DNA of 64,000 nt from Rotaria sordida (Eukaryota > Rotifera > Eurotatoria > Philodinida > Philodinidae): positions 36,787-100,786 of the forward strand of contig CAJNOL010000828.1 of assembly GCA_905250125.1 (NCBI GenBank). Reading direction: 5' to 3'. Every line of letters starts with the position of its first letter. The stretch's first letter is position 1. Under the pieces are notes generated by a model. The model did no database searches. It was given only the letters and a program-made list of their open reading frames with translations, and was not told the origin of the DNA. Positions 11,810 to 21,117 of this stretch are shown here, piece after piece. The translations under genes and the position numbers were made by a program.

Positions 11810-12076
11810 TTTTCCATAAAACTTAACCAAAGTTGATCGAGAGTGGGGAGTTTAAATCCGAGGTTAGTTTTAATAAATTATTAACTGATTATTAATTATT
11901 AAGATTTTCTGAAAAACTTGACCAAAGGTAATTGACGGTGGGGAATTAGAATTCAAGGTCAGCTTTGATTAATTAATTATTAACTAGTTAATAATAACTA
12001 ATAATTTCCACAAAGCTTGATCAAGAGTAGTTGAGGATGAGCAATCTGAATCTGAGGTCAGTTTCTATTAATTAGG
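11810..12076. repeat. Three-copy diverged tandem repeat, period about 95-100 bases
   Basis: Three successive units begin near 11810, 11903 and 12002. Each carries a block of the form AACTTGACCAAAG..TTGA, then GTGGGGA.T, then a GAGGTCAG.TT.TATTAATTA tail. Copies differ at many positions, so the array is old. There is no coding sense. Confidence 0.75.
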
Positions 12077-12437
12077 TCTCACAAGTCAGACCTTTCACTG
12101 TTGAGAAACCTGAACTCAAATGTCTGGATGAACTTAACAGAAAAATACAGCGAGAATATGCTCATTTCACTTTTTGAAATAGTGTACATAAATAATTTGC
12201 TGAGAGTTCAGAAACAGCATTTCTATGAGCAAGTCGGTAGACGAGCGTTGCTTGTTTAAGGTAATTGATACATTTTTTGTTTAGATCATACTACATAGTG
12301 GCGTCCTCTATTATATTTAATTTAATTATTTACTTGTAGCACATTCTGTGTAGTGTAATAAGAGATCATGTCTGATCATGTATTTGTCGTATCTTAGCTT
12401 TTTTTTGCTACATATAAATGAATAGCATCCCATGTCT

Positions 12438-12975
12438 ACTTGTACACTATTGGTAGGCGTTACGTCACGCTTTATGCGCTTGGTACGTGTGACATAACAT
12501 GTGTCAACTAGCAAACAACATGTCTTATAAAGATGTTAGAGTATTATCTTGATAATTTATGTACTTTTTCATTAAATTTGAGATGTTTTATGTAAAAAAA
12601 TCACATCAATCAATTTTATTATTTTGATTTTGTATTTGTAAAATAGATAATTTTCAAATTGTTTTGCTTATATCTGCTTTCTTTTGATGTTTTTACGCTT
12701 TCAAAAATAAAAATAAACTTGTAAAAAACAAATTAATTATTTTTTCTACAGTTCATCATAAAATCAGATGAAACAATACCCATAAATCTAGAATGAAAAT
12801 GACCGATATAAGAGACCTGTGACAAACTGTATGTACGCTTCGTACGTGCTGTAAATATATAACACTTGGTATGCGTACGACACCATAGAGGTCACGCTTG
12901 GTACGCCTGACGTCACCTCTCTGTTCGTCACGCGTACCAATCGTACGTGACGTCATGCGTACGATTCGCTTATCC
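12438..12975. promoter_or_regulatory. Cluster of TTGGTACGC/TGACGTCA (CRE-like) motifs
   Basis: Two groups, at 12438-12505 and 12820-12975, carry variants of TTGGTACGC followed by TGACGTCA. Two perfect TGACGTCA palindromes lie at 12908-12915 and 12948-12955, with TTACGTCAC near 12460 and several CGTACG palindromes. This CpG-rich patch stands out from AT-rich surroundings and lies 0.6-1.1 kb ahead of the plus-strand gene at 13530. TGACGTCA is the known CREB/ATF site. The patch could be an enhancer or the subterminal repeats of an unrecognised transposon. Confidence 0.4.
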
Positions 12976-13529
12976 ATAAAATATTTCTGTATTTTGTGTA
13001 CACAAATAATCGTTTATTTATAGCTTTGATTTATTTATAGGCAAATGACGATGAAAGAAACTAATTTTCAAATAACAAAATTTGTACTAGTAGTACGAGA
13101 GTATAGTCTCGCTAGTAATATATAAAGTTATTCATTACACAGTAAGCCTTAGAGTGGTTAGTTACTTTTTTAAATATATATCGAACTGATTTTAAGATTA
13201 AAGAAAGCGATTTGTAAGTATGATTTTGTGTTTCATCAATCATTCTTGCAAAGTTAATAAAGCTTATATTTGCATGTATACTAATATTCTAAACTGAGTG
13301 AGAGTGTTGTTCAACATAAAAAAAATGGTGATTAAATGCTGACAAAGAGTTTTTCTATAAAACTACTGTCTTATTTAAAGACACTTTCAATACTGTAAAA
13401 AAAATAGATTGCTTATTCATAATGTAGTAACTGTAAGAGCGTAGCAAAAAAGTGAACAACATCATGTAATCAAGCGATTGAAAATCTATAAGCTTATTTT
13501 ATTATTAGATCGACGAATTTTATAACAAA

Positions 13530-13934
13530 ATGAAATCCAAAATAGAAATATATGCATTACAAATTACTCTTGCAATTATGGGATCAATATCTTTAATCAT
13601 TGGAGCAAGTGGTATTTGGATGGGACCAAACAATATGAATAAGGTCACTGTTCCAATACGTCTTGATAATCATTATCGTTATCTTTCTGGTTTGGCATTA
13701 GGCTTTGGACTTATTAATTGGTTTTATATAATTCCACGTATTACACAAGCTGGAACTATTGTTCGCATGTTTGCATTTATGGTTTTTCTGGGTGGTATAG
13801 CACGAGCAGTTGGATTCTTTAAATTGGGTATTATGCCAGATACATTTAGCCTAATCGCAACCATATCAGAAATCTTTTTTACACCAATTCTATGCTATTG
13901 GCAAGCACGTATAGCTCAACGCAAAGATCAATAA
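13530..13934 (+). CDS. DUF4345-type small four-helix membrane protein
   Basis: A single-exon frame of 134 residues with ATG start and TAA stop. Four hydrophobic segments are visible at about 10-30, 50-70, 75-98 and 105-125. The core RLDNHYRYLSGLALGFGLI and the later GGIARAVGF match the conserved D-x-[HE]-[FY]-R-[FY]-[LY]-x-G and G-G-x-x-R signatures I associate with DUF4345, a mainly bacterial family of unknown function. The protein probably sits in a membrane; the substrate or role is unknown. No intron and the bacterial-looking family make horizontal acquisition plausible, which is common in bdelloids, but that is inference. Codon use is AT-rich like its neighbours, so any transfer is not recent. 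Confidence 0.75.
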   Translation: MKSKIEIYALQITLAIMGSISLIIGASGIWMGPNNMNKVTVPIRLDNHYRYLSGLALGFGLINWFYIIPRITQAGTIVRMFAFMVFLGGIARAVGFFKLGIMPDTFSLIATISEIFFTPILCYWQARIAQRKDQ

Positions 13935-14038
13935 ATAAATTTGTACTTCAAAAACTATCAAACTATAATTATTGTTTTGTTCTGAAAAATCTTTTGACTT
14001 TGTAACTACTCTTCGATTCTATTAAATTCTTATTTTAA

Positions 14039-14746
14039 CCCTTTACCCTTCCCCCCCCCCCCTTGGTCGCTGGAATGACCATTTGTAGAACAATTGCAGA
14101 AAATAAAGGAAGCATAGAATTCAAAACCTCTAAGAGCACTATTTGTAGTAAACTTCATGAGTTATCGACTAGTAAAAAAAAAGATTTTTTTCGCTGTGCA
14201 AGTGCCGAGATATACAACTTATAAAATCGATGATTTTCAAAAAAAGTAAAAAATGGAATTTTTTTGGTAAAATTCTTTTTCTACCTCTAGGCAATATATA
14301 TCTTGGCGACGTGTTGCGTGATTTACATCAAAGAAAGTGTCCACTAATAGATTATATAAGTTTCAAAAATTTGAAAAGCATTAGGTAGGCAAGATGTGGT
14401 AAAGCATCGAATGATCACTGAAGGACTTCCAGAGAATCAACCCTTAGCTTTTGGCCGTCTACAATCCGAAAATAAAGTTTTGTTTAAACTACGTAAAATT
14501 ATAGAGTGAACAATTCTCTACAAAATAAGACGTCTACGAGCTCTCTACGACGTTTTTTGGCCGAACTCTGTCGGTATTATGGAAAGTTCACGAAATTTTT
14601 TCCAAATCGATCCCCCTACTACCCTAAAACTCAAGTGTACGTTTGATCGATCTGACCGTACTTTTAGCATATTGGAGGCACCAATACTCTATTCCAATGG
14701 CTGTTTCATCAATAGCTCTTCTGGGACCTCTATGGGGAGTAAAGGG
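14039..14746. mobile_element. piggyBac-like non-autonomous element with TTAA duplications
   Basis: The element starts CCCTTTACCC after TTAA (14035-14038) and ends GGGGAGTAAAGGG before TTAA (14747-14750). TTAA target sites and CCC...GGG ends are the hallmark of piggyBac. It is 708 bases long, with no transposase and a poly-C run near its left end. The short frame near 14579 is not supported as a gene. Confidence 0.75.
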
Positions 14747-14773
14747 TTAAGATTTCAATTTTTTTAACAAGCT

Positions 14774-14819
14774 TAGGGTGTGGGTCTTCTCTTAGTTCAT
14801 ACCTACACTCACACTCTAT
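14774..14819. repeat. Telomere-like G-to-C palindrome (copy 1)
   Basis: TAGGGTGTGGGT is followed after about 18 bases by ACCTACACTCACACTCTA, its imperfect reverse complement. It belongs to the dispersed hairpin family seen again near 24.85, 27.96, 52.44, 54.0, 54.4, 55.4, 60.1 and 61.75 kb. It lies about 25 bases beyond the end of the piggyBac-like element. Confidence 0.6.
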
Positions 14820-14895
14820 ACTCGTCAACATGGACTCAGCGGTTGATAAAATTGTTACACAGCTCGTGTTAGAAGAAGAATGGGTAACTACCAAT

Positions 14896-15545
14896 CAGTG
14901 ATTGGATACTCAGTATTTTACTGAGTATTTTTGATACTTTTACTGAGTATTCAGGATTACTTGAGTACATTCTAACAGTATCAGTAAATTTACTTGTACT
15001 GAAAGATTTTACTGAAGTACCAAACTTTGTACTCATTTACTGAAGTACCAGTATTTTAAGTACAAAATGTACTGTAATCGGATATCAACATATTCTTATA
15101 TATTACTACTTTGCATTCTCAGAAATGTCTACATAATATTCATAATATTTAAACCTACACACTATAAATTCATGTCTTTTGAATTTTCCTTGGTTATCAA
15201 TGTTGATCATTTATACCGAGGCTGTTTTATGACAATGGAGATAGAAATATCGTGATAATGATTATTCATATACATTTTCCTGAAGATGTCGCTAAGTTAT
15301 AGACGTTAGCTGTGTATCACACATCCTAACATCGATATCAACGTGTTAAATGTACAGCTACGCTACATTATGGCTTTAAGTACTCTAATGTACTTAAATA
15401 CTGTACTTGAGTACAATTCAGTACAGTACCGCTACTGACTGAAATTTACTCAAGTAAAAAGTATTTAAGTAAAGTACAAAGTACATTTTTTAAGTATCTT
15501 CAGTTTTACTGGTACTTGCTGTACTTGTACTCGTCCAATGACTGA
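14896..15545. mobile_element. hAT-like non-autonomous element rich in AGTACTT repeats
   Basis: The ends CAGTGATTGGA and TCCAATGACTG are inverted and flanked by an 8-base direct repeat CTACCAAT (14888-14895 and 15546-15553), as expected for hAT transposition. Both subterminal regions hold many variants of AGTACTT/AAGTACT in opposite orientation. There is no transposase. Confidence 0.8.
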
Positions 15546-15553
15546 CTACCAAT

Positions 15554-16532
15554 TCACATGAGGTCTACAATACTCATTGTAAACCTTCGATATGCAGTTA
15601 TTCATACTTTAGTAGTCATTGTTGACTTGCTATGATGACTAAAATTATTGTAATTTTCGGTGGATTCTCTAAAGGTTCTAGAGTAGGTGTCCCTCTAACA
15701 GTTGGTATCTTTCGGTCCTCTTGTTGGAACCGCGTCAGACCCTTTTCTACTACATGAAAAGTTTCTATTTGAATGCAATTGAAAGCAGATTTAGCTTGGC
15801 TTGATCTGTAGACATACTCGTTTTAAACAGACTTCTTTGCTGTCTAAGGCTGAATATGCTTTAGAAATACCATGTTTCATGCTGACTTTGCACATGTTAT
15901 TGATATTTAGAATGAACAATTTTTCTATATTGTGAAATGAATATTTCTCAGCAACTAATCATTATTCGAATAAACATCTTACTAATCCACTACTGATGGG
16001 TAGAATGTCACATTGGATCTTATTCTTTCTTCTGGAAGTATCGACGACCAACAAACGCTTTCCTTCATTCTCATTCTCATATTCATAAAGATTATTTACT
16101 GGATCGGTTATGGATGAGGAATCCATCTACAAGGAAAAGGTCATTAAAGGCGATTAGCCTCATTCCTAAAGAATATAAAAATCTGGAAGAGAATACGAGT
16201 AGTAGATTATCTTTTGCCAGTGTAAACTTAGTTCTCTATATAATAAATTTTTATCCTATCTCCTTGAAAAAAGTTCTTTAATATCATACGCATGTTGAGG
16301 ATGGAAATTAACAATCAGGCGATAATATCATATTAAAGTGCGATATTCATTTCTATGAAAAATTATTCATTATTCATCAGAATACCGATAATTCAAACAT
16401 TGCTTATGTTTGCTGTGACATCGATGCGATTTGTGAGTCCCGTAATTCAGAGATCAACGAAAAAGATATCGATCGAATCTAGTGGTTTATGACCTTGTTA
16501 TTCGATAGCTCACTCATTCGTATCCACCAATG
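15554..16532. other. Intergenic, no gene seen
   Basis: About 1 kb with frequent stops in all frames and no recognisable repeat, domain or RNA gene. Confidence 0.45.
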
Positions 16533-16534
16533 TA

Positions 16535-17818
16535 CAGGCTGATTACGTTATTTTTAATAGTTTTGTATAGTTTGCTGTATTTATGCAATACATTGAAAAG
16601 TTCTTATTTTAACACACTTGGATAGAGTATCGACTGCGCTATCAAGACATATAATTTGCTTTTTACTTTCTCTAGCTCTAGCCCAAAAAATTGATGAATC
16701 TCGAACAACTATGATGAAAAGTTTTTAGAGTTCTTGACATGATTTTTAATAGTTTTATTTTTCACATACAGATTGCTCGTGCTATGCTTAATAGTATTCG
16801 CGATAACACGTGCACGTTATATATTGAACAATTTTTTTCTTTCCTGTTTATGACAGTTGTAGTCCTCTTCTTTTATTCAACTCGTTAAAGTTCATTTTAA
16901 TAATTGCTCCGCAATAAAATTTCTGACAATGTCGAAGGACGTATTCTACAACTATTACACCAAAGATACGCCCAGCCTCGAATTGTGATCATTTTGAAGC
17001 TTAGTAGAGTCAACCTACTGTGTCAAATATCAAGCGAGAGATCGAGTGTCAGCGAAATTCTGAATCCAAAAATTAATTTTTTCCAAAAAAACCATGCCAA
17101 ACCACGTCTATAATGACAAAGGTCATTAAGAAAGTTGACGTTGAAGATTCATCGACTCTTTATTATATTTACAAAATTTTGAAACTATTTTTAACACGAC
17201 ACGTTGCACGTTTATTTCCAAAAACATAAAAAATAAAGGGGCTTTTTCATTAAGACTCGGCACCAAGCTATACTTCCAAAAGAACAATTGATTTTTTGAA
17301 TGAAAATAAAATTTATTATTTTAAGCAAGGGAAAAGGATGCCTAGCAGTCCTGATGGCGCACCAATGGGTTATTCAATATGAGGATATTTAGAATAACTT
17401 AATAGAACACATATTAATTCTCTTGGTGAACTTTACAAAAAGCTTCTGCATGAGTGGAGAAAAATGAGTCAAACGTATATCAATAAAGTATTAGCTTCCT
17501 GGTCAAAGAGAGTTTTAATGATATGTAAGGCTCGAAGTTCTCATATTGAACGTCGTTTATAACTGCACTCTTTTTGTGTTTATGTATGTGAAAAATAAAA
17601 CTATTAAAAATCATGTCAAGAACTCTAAAAACTTTTCATCATAGTTGTTTGAGATTCATCAATTTTTTGGGCTAGAGCTAGAGAAAGTAAAAAGCAAATT
17701 ATATGTCTTGATAGCGCAGTCGATACTCTATCCAAGTGTGTTAAAATAAGAACTTTTCAATGTATTGCATAAATACAGCAAACTATACAAAACTATTAAA
17801 AATAACGTAATCAACCTG
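16535..17818 (+). mobile_element. Tc1/mariner-type transposon with 236-base inverted repeats and broken transposase
   Basis: Near-identical inverted repeats span 16535-16770 and 17583-17818, begin CAGG(C/T)TGATTACG, and are flanked by TA dinucleotides. The interior holds remnants of a Tc1/mariner transposase on the plus strand. Near 16930 an N-terminal helix region reads EGRILQLLHQRYAQPR. Near 17340 the C-terminal part reads PSSPDGAPM then YSI.GYL and later INKVLASWSKRVLMICKA, like the SPDLNP.DYSIW block of D37D-type elements. The middle, with most of the catalytic acidic triad, is missing and frames are interrupted, so the copy is dead. Arms this similar suggest the inverted repeats are under recent conversion or the insertion is fairly young. 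Confidence 0.85.
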
Positions 17819-18251
17819 TATGCTTTTCTGAAAGCATACTAATGCAAAGAATCGATCATGAAATCTATGTGCTTGAAACAATCAACAAGTATCTATCTAA
17901 AAGTATTATAAATGCAGCTCTTCCAATGATTTCATTGTCTTATTCTATATTGATTAGGAGGTATCAGAACATGTAGGACGTGGATCTGAGCCTGAATTTG
18001 CGTGTCACCCTTTGTTCATCAACGCTCACATCTATACCCTAGTTAAAACAAAGATTGCTTAGCCGATAACCGATAAGAAGATAATTCTCCTTCACTTTTT
18101 GATAAAAGTCATCGTTCTTCATATAATTTTTATTAATAAACTAATCATAGAATTTTAAGCTACATACACAACAGACAGTCACTGAATGTGTTGTAAAACG
18201 CAAATCTTCACTCTAAAAAAAAAAGGTATTCTCGGAAACCGACGAGAAAAT

Positions 18252-18347
18252 GTTTCCAAAGCTTCAGAAACCCATTTTTTACCCTCGCATACCCTTCCAA
18301 ACGTTTCCGAGCCTTCAGAAACTCATTTTTTACTCTCGAAAACCCTT
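18252..18347. repeat. Two-copy direct repeat, period 51 bases
   Basis: GTTTCC-A-G-TTCAGAAAC followed by a CATTTTTTAC-CTCG stretch occurs at 18252-18296 and again at 18303-18347. The surrounding CTCGGAAACCGA motif also appears before and after. No function is seen. Confidence 0.6.
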
Positions 18348-18388
18348 AAAAGGTATCCGATAGTAACAATCTCGGAAACCGAAAATGA

Positions 18389-18600
18389 TGCGGGTGGGGG
18401 TGTGTCGAGGTAAGTCAGTGTGTATCGTTGTGGTGCGTTACGATGCTGTTGGTTGTATTTGGTTGGTGGCATGATTGTGTATGTGTGACGTATGCATGTG
18501 ATTGTTGCTAGTATTGGTGTATTGTTGTGGTGAGTAAGTGTTGAGATGGTTGTTCATGTGTAATTGTGGTGTAGGTTTGTGTCGAAAGCTGTGCGATGTC
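18389..18600. repeat. GT-rich strand-asymmetric tract
   Basis: From about 18389 the plus strand is strongly G+T with few C (GCGGGTGGGGGTGTGTCG, then many TTGTGG, TGTGGTG and GTTGGTGG words). It looks like decayed TG-rich subtelomere-like sequence, lies about 0.8 kb before the main TGTGGG array, and encodes nothing. Confidence 0.5.
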
Positions 18601-19382
18601 TGTTGTACGGTCTATGTGTTGACCTTGGATGCGGGAGTGTAGCTTTGATGTGTCTCAATCCTGCCGTCTCCTCTGATTTTAGTAGAAAAATTCTGCTTTT
18701 CAAAGGTTTTTCTGCTTTCTCAGATATCTTATCTGTTATATTTTTAACTAACATTTGTTATGTTATGCTATATCATTTGTTCAAAAATGCAAAGAAAAAT
18801 TCTCATTAATATCTCGTGTTATTTACATCTTACCGTTATTCTAAGATAAGCACAATTCTTGTTTCTCTCTAGTCTCGAAAAACTTGCAATCTATATACTT
18901 CGTTCTTATTTCATTCTTTACCTATGGCTTTCTTTCTATCATAATTTGGGGTGTGTGTGCATGCCTGTATAGATATCAGTGATGGGACCGCCCGTATAAA
19001 AATCAAACGCAGATCGGGCGTGTCTGGATGCAGCTAATATGAAACATCTGATGCATCTAGACGCCTTTTTTCTGTTTTTTGCGAAAAACGTATCTGTACG
19101 GGTCGAATGTTTTATTTTGACTGCGTCCGAAGGCGTTTATATTCAGAAGTAAGGAGCGCAGTTCAAATATGAACATTGTCAAATGCGTCTGCATGGGTGC
19201 TAAGCGTGTTCTGCTGCATTTAATTCAAAAAAGTGCGTTTAGGCGCACGAAATTCGTCCTGAAAAATCCATTTCAAACGCACAAAGAAACGCGTTTTCGG
19301 ATGCGTTTCTACCCCCCAAAAAGTTACATGAACGATGCGTGTGTTTTTGGAGCTGAACTGAAAAAATCTCATACTGAAGGTT

Positions 19383-19680
19383 GAGGGTGGGTGTGTGCGT
19401 GTGCGTGTGGGTGTGGGTGTGGGTGTGGGTGGGTATGGGTGTGGGTGTGGGTGTGGGTGGATATGGGTGTGAGTGTGGGTGGATGTAGGTGCGAGTGTGG
19501 GTACCAGTGTGGGTGTGGGTGTGGGTACCAGTGTGGGTGTGGATTGCGGATGGGTGAGGGTGCGGGTGTTGGTATAGTCTTCCAACATCCACACCCCGAT
19601 CGCACATCGATATCTCACATTCACACGGACATCCAGACTGACACGCACAGCGGTACTCGTATCAACCCACACCGGTACTC
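19383..19680. repeat. Interstitial TGTGGG-type telomere-like array with inverted C-rich end, abutting gap
   Basis: From 19383 to about 19575 the plus strand is an irregular tandem of GTGTGGGTGTGGG with variants such as GTGGGTACCA and GTGGATG. From about 19586 it switches to C-rich words (ATCCACACCCCGATCG, CACCGGTACTC) and then meets the assembly gap. TGTGGG is the bdelloid telomere repeat. G-rich then C-rich on one strand is a head-to-head arrangement. Long frames across the array are repeat artefacts, not genes. Confidence 0.8.
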
Positions 19681-20661
19681 NNNNNNNNNNNNNNNNNNNN
19701 NNNNNNNNNNNNNNNNNNNNNNNNNNNNNNNNNNNNNNNNNNNNNNNNNNNNNNNNNNNNNNNNNNNNNNNNNNNNNNNNNNNNNNNNNNNNNNNNNNNN
19801 NNNNNNNNNNNNNNNNNNNNNNNNNNNNNNNNNNNNNNNNNNNNNNNNNNNNNNNNNNNNNNNNNNNNNNNNNNNNNNNNNNNNNNNNNNNNNNNNNNNN
19901 NNNNNNNNNNNNNNNNNNNNNNNNNNNNNNNNNNNNNNNNNNNNNNNNNNNNNNNNNNNNNNNNNNNNNNNNNNNNNNNNNNNNNNNNNNNNNNNNNNNN
20001 NNNNNNNNNNNNNNNNNNNNNNNNNNNNNNNNNNNNNNNNNNNNNNNNNNNNNNNNNNNNNNNNNNNNNNNNNNNNNNNNNNNNNNNNNNNNNNNNNNNN
20101 NNNNNNNNNNNNNNNNNNNNNNNNNNNNNNNNNNNNNNNNNNNNNNNNNNNNNNNNNNNNNNNNNNNNNNNNNNNNNNNNNNNNNNNNNNNNNNNNNNNN
20201 NNNNNNNNNNNNNNNNNNNNNNNNNNNNNNNNNNNNNNNNNNNNNNNNNNNNNNNNNNNNNNNNNNNNNNNNNNNNNNNNNNNNNNNNNNNNNNNNNNNN
20301 NNNNNNNNNNNNNNNNNNNNNNNNNNNNNNNNNNNNNNNNNNNNNNNNNNNNNNNNNNNNNNNNNNNNNNNNNNNNNNNNNNNNNNNNNNNNNNNNNNNN
20401 NNNNNNNNNNNNNNNNNNNNNNNNNNNNNNNNNNNNNNNNNNNNNNNNNNNNNNNNNNNNNNNNNNNNNNNNNNNNNNNNNNNNNNNNNNNNNNNNNNNN
20501 NNNNNNNNNNNNNNNNNNNNNNNNNNNNNNNNNNNNNNNNNNNNNNNNNNNNNNNNNNNNNNNNNNNNNNNNNNNNNNNNNNNNNNNNNNNNNNNNNNNN
20601 NNNNNNNNNNNNNNNNNNNNNNNNNNNNNNNNNNNNNNNNNNNNNNNNNNNNNNNNNNNNN
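19681..20661. other. Assembly gap (981 N)
   Basis: A run of N. It directly follows the C-rich half of the telomere-like array, so the gap probably marks repeat sequence that did not assemble. The 5' exons of the gene whose later exons begin at 21118 may lie in or before it. Confidence 0.99.
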
Positions 20662-21117
20662 CACGACTCGGGCTATCAGAATATATAGAGAAAAAATTTC
20701 CTAAAGCTTTCTATAAAATATCACAGGATCGGCGCCACTACTTCTGGTATGCCCTAAGTAATTAGTTGAATAATAATTATTATCTGATGCGAACAATAGT
20801 ACTCGGTCAGAGTTCTGCAGTGCATTTAAGCAGATTCCGACAGAATTTCGTCCAGCTTACAGAAATTCACATAGGATCTGATCGCATCTGACAGAAATTC
20901 GATCGAATCCTATTGTTGGAATGATTCCCCTAGGTTATCAATACTTTCCAACAGAAAACATATTCCGTGAACTTTCTCTGTTCTCAGCTTTGCATAACTA
21001 CACGAGTTAATAGTTAGATACTTATATTTAATAGTATATAGTTGCCATGATATCATGAAGCACCAAAAATAATTACTATTTGTTTTTATTTATGTATATT
21101 GCGAAACTTTATTTCAG

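Noticed and set aside
14579-15255. Short open frames inside the piggyBac-like and hAT-like elements
   Set aside because: They fall within non-autonomous elements and show no transposase features.
18977-18990. CAGTGATGGGACCG resembling a hAT terminus
   Set aside because: No matching inverted end or 8-base duplication was found before the gap, so an element cannot be delimited.
19220-20704. Long open frames of His/Pro/Thr or Cys/Gly/Val repeats on both strands across the TGTGGG array and the gap
   Set aside because: They are translations of simple repeat and N; no start context, domain or splice support.
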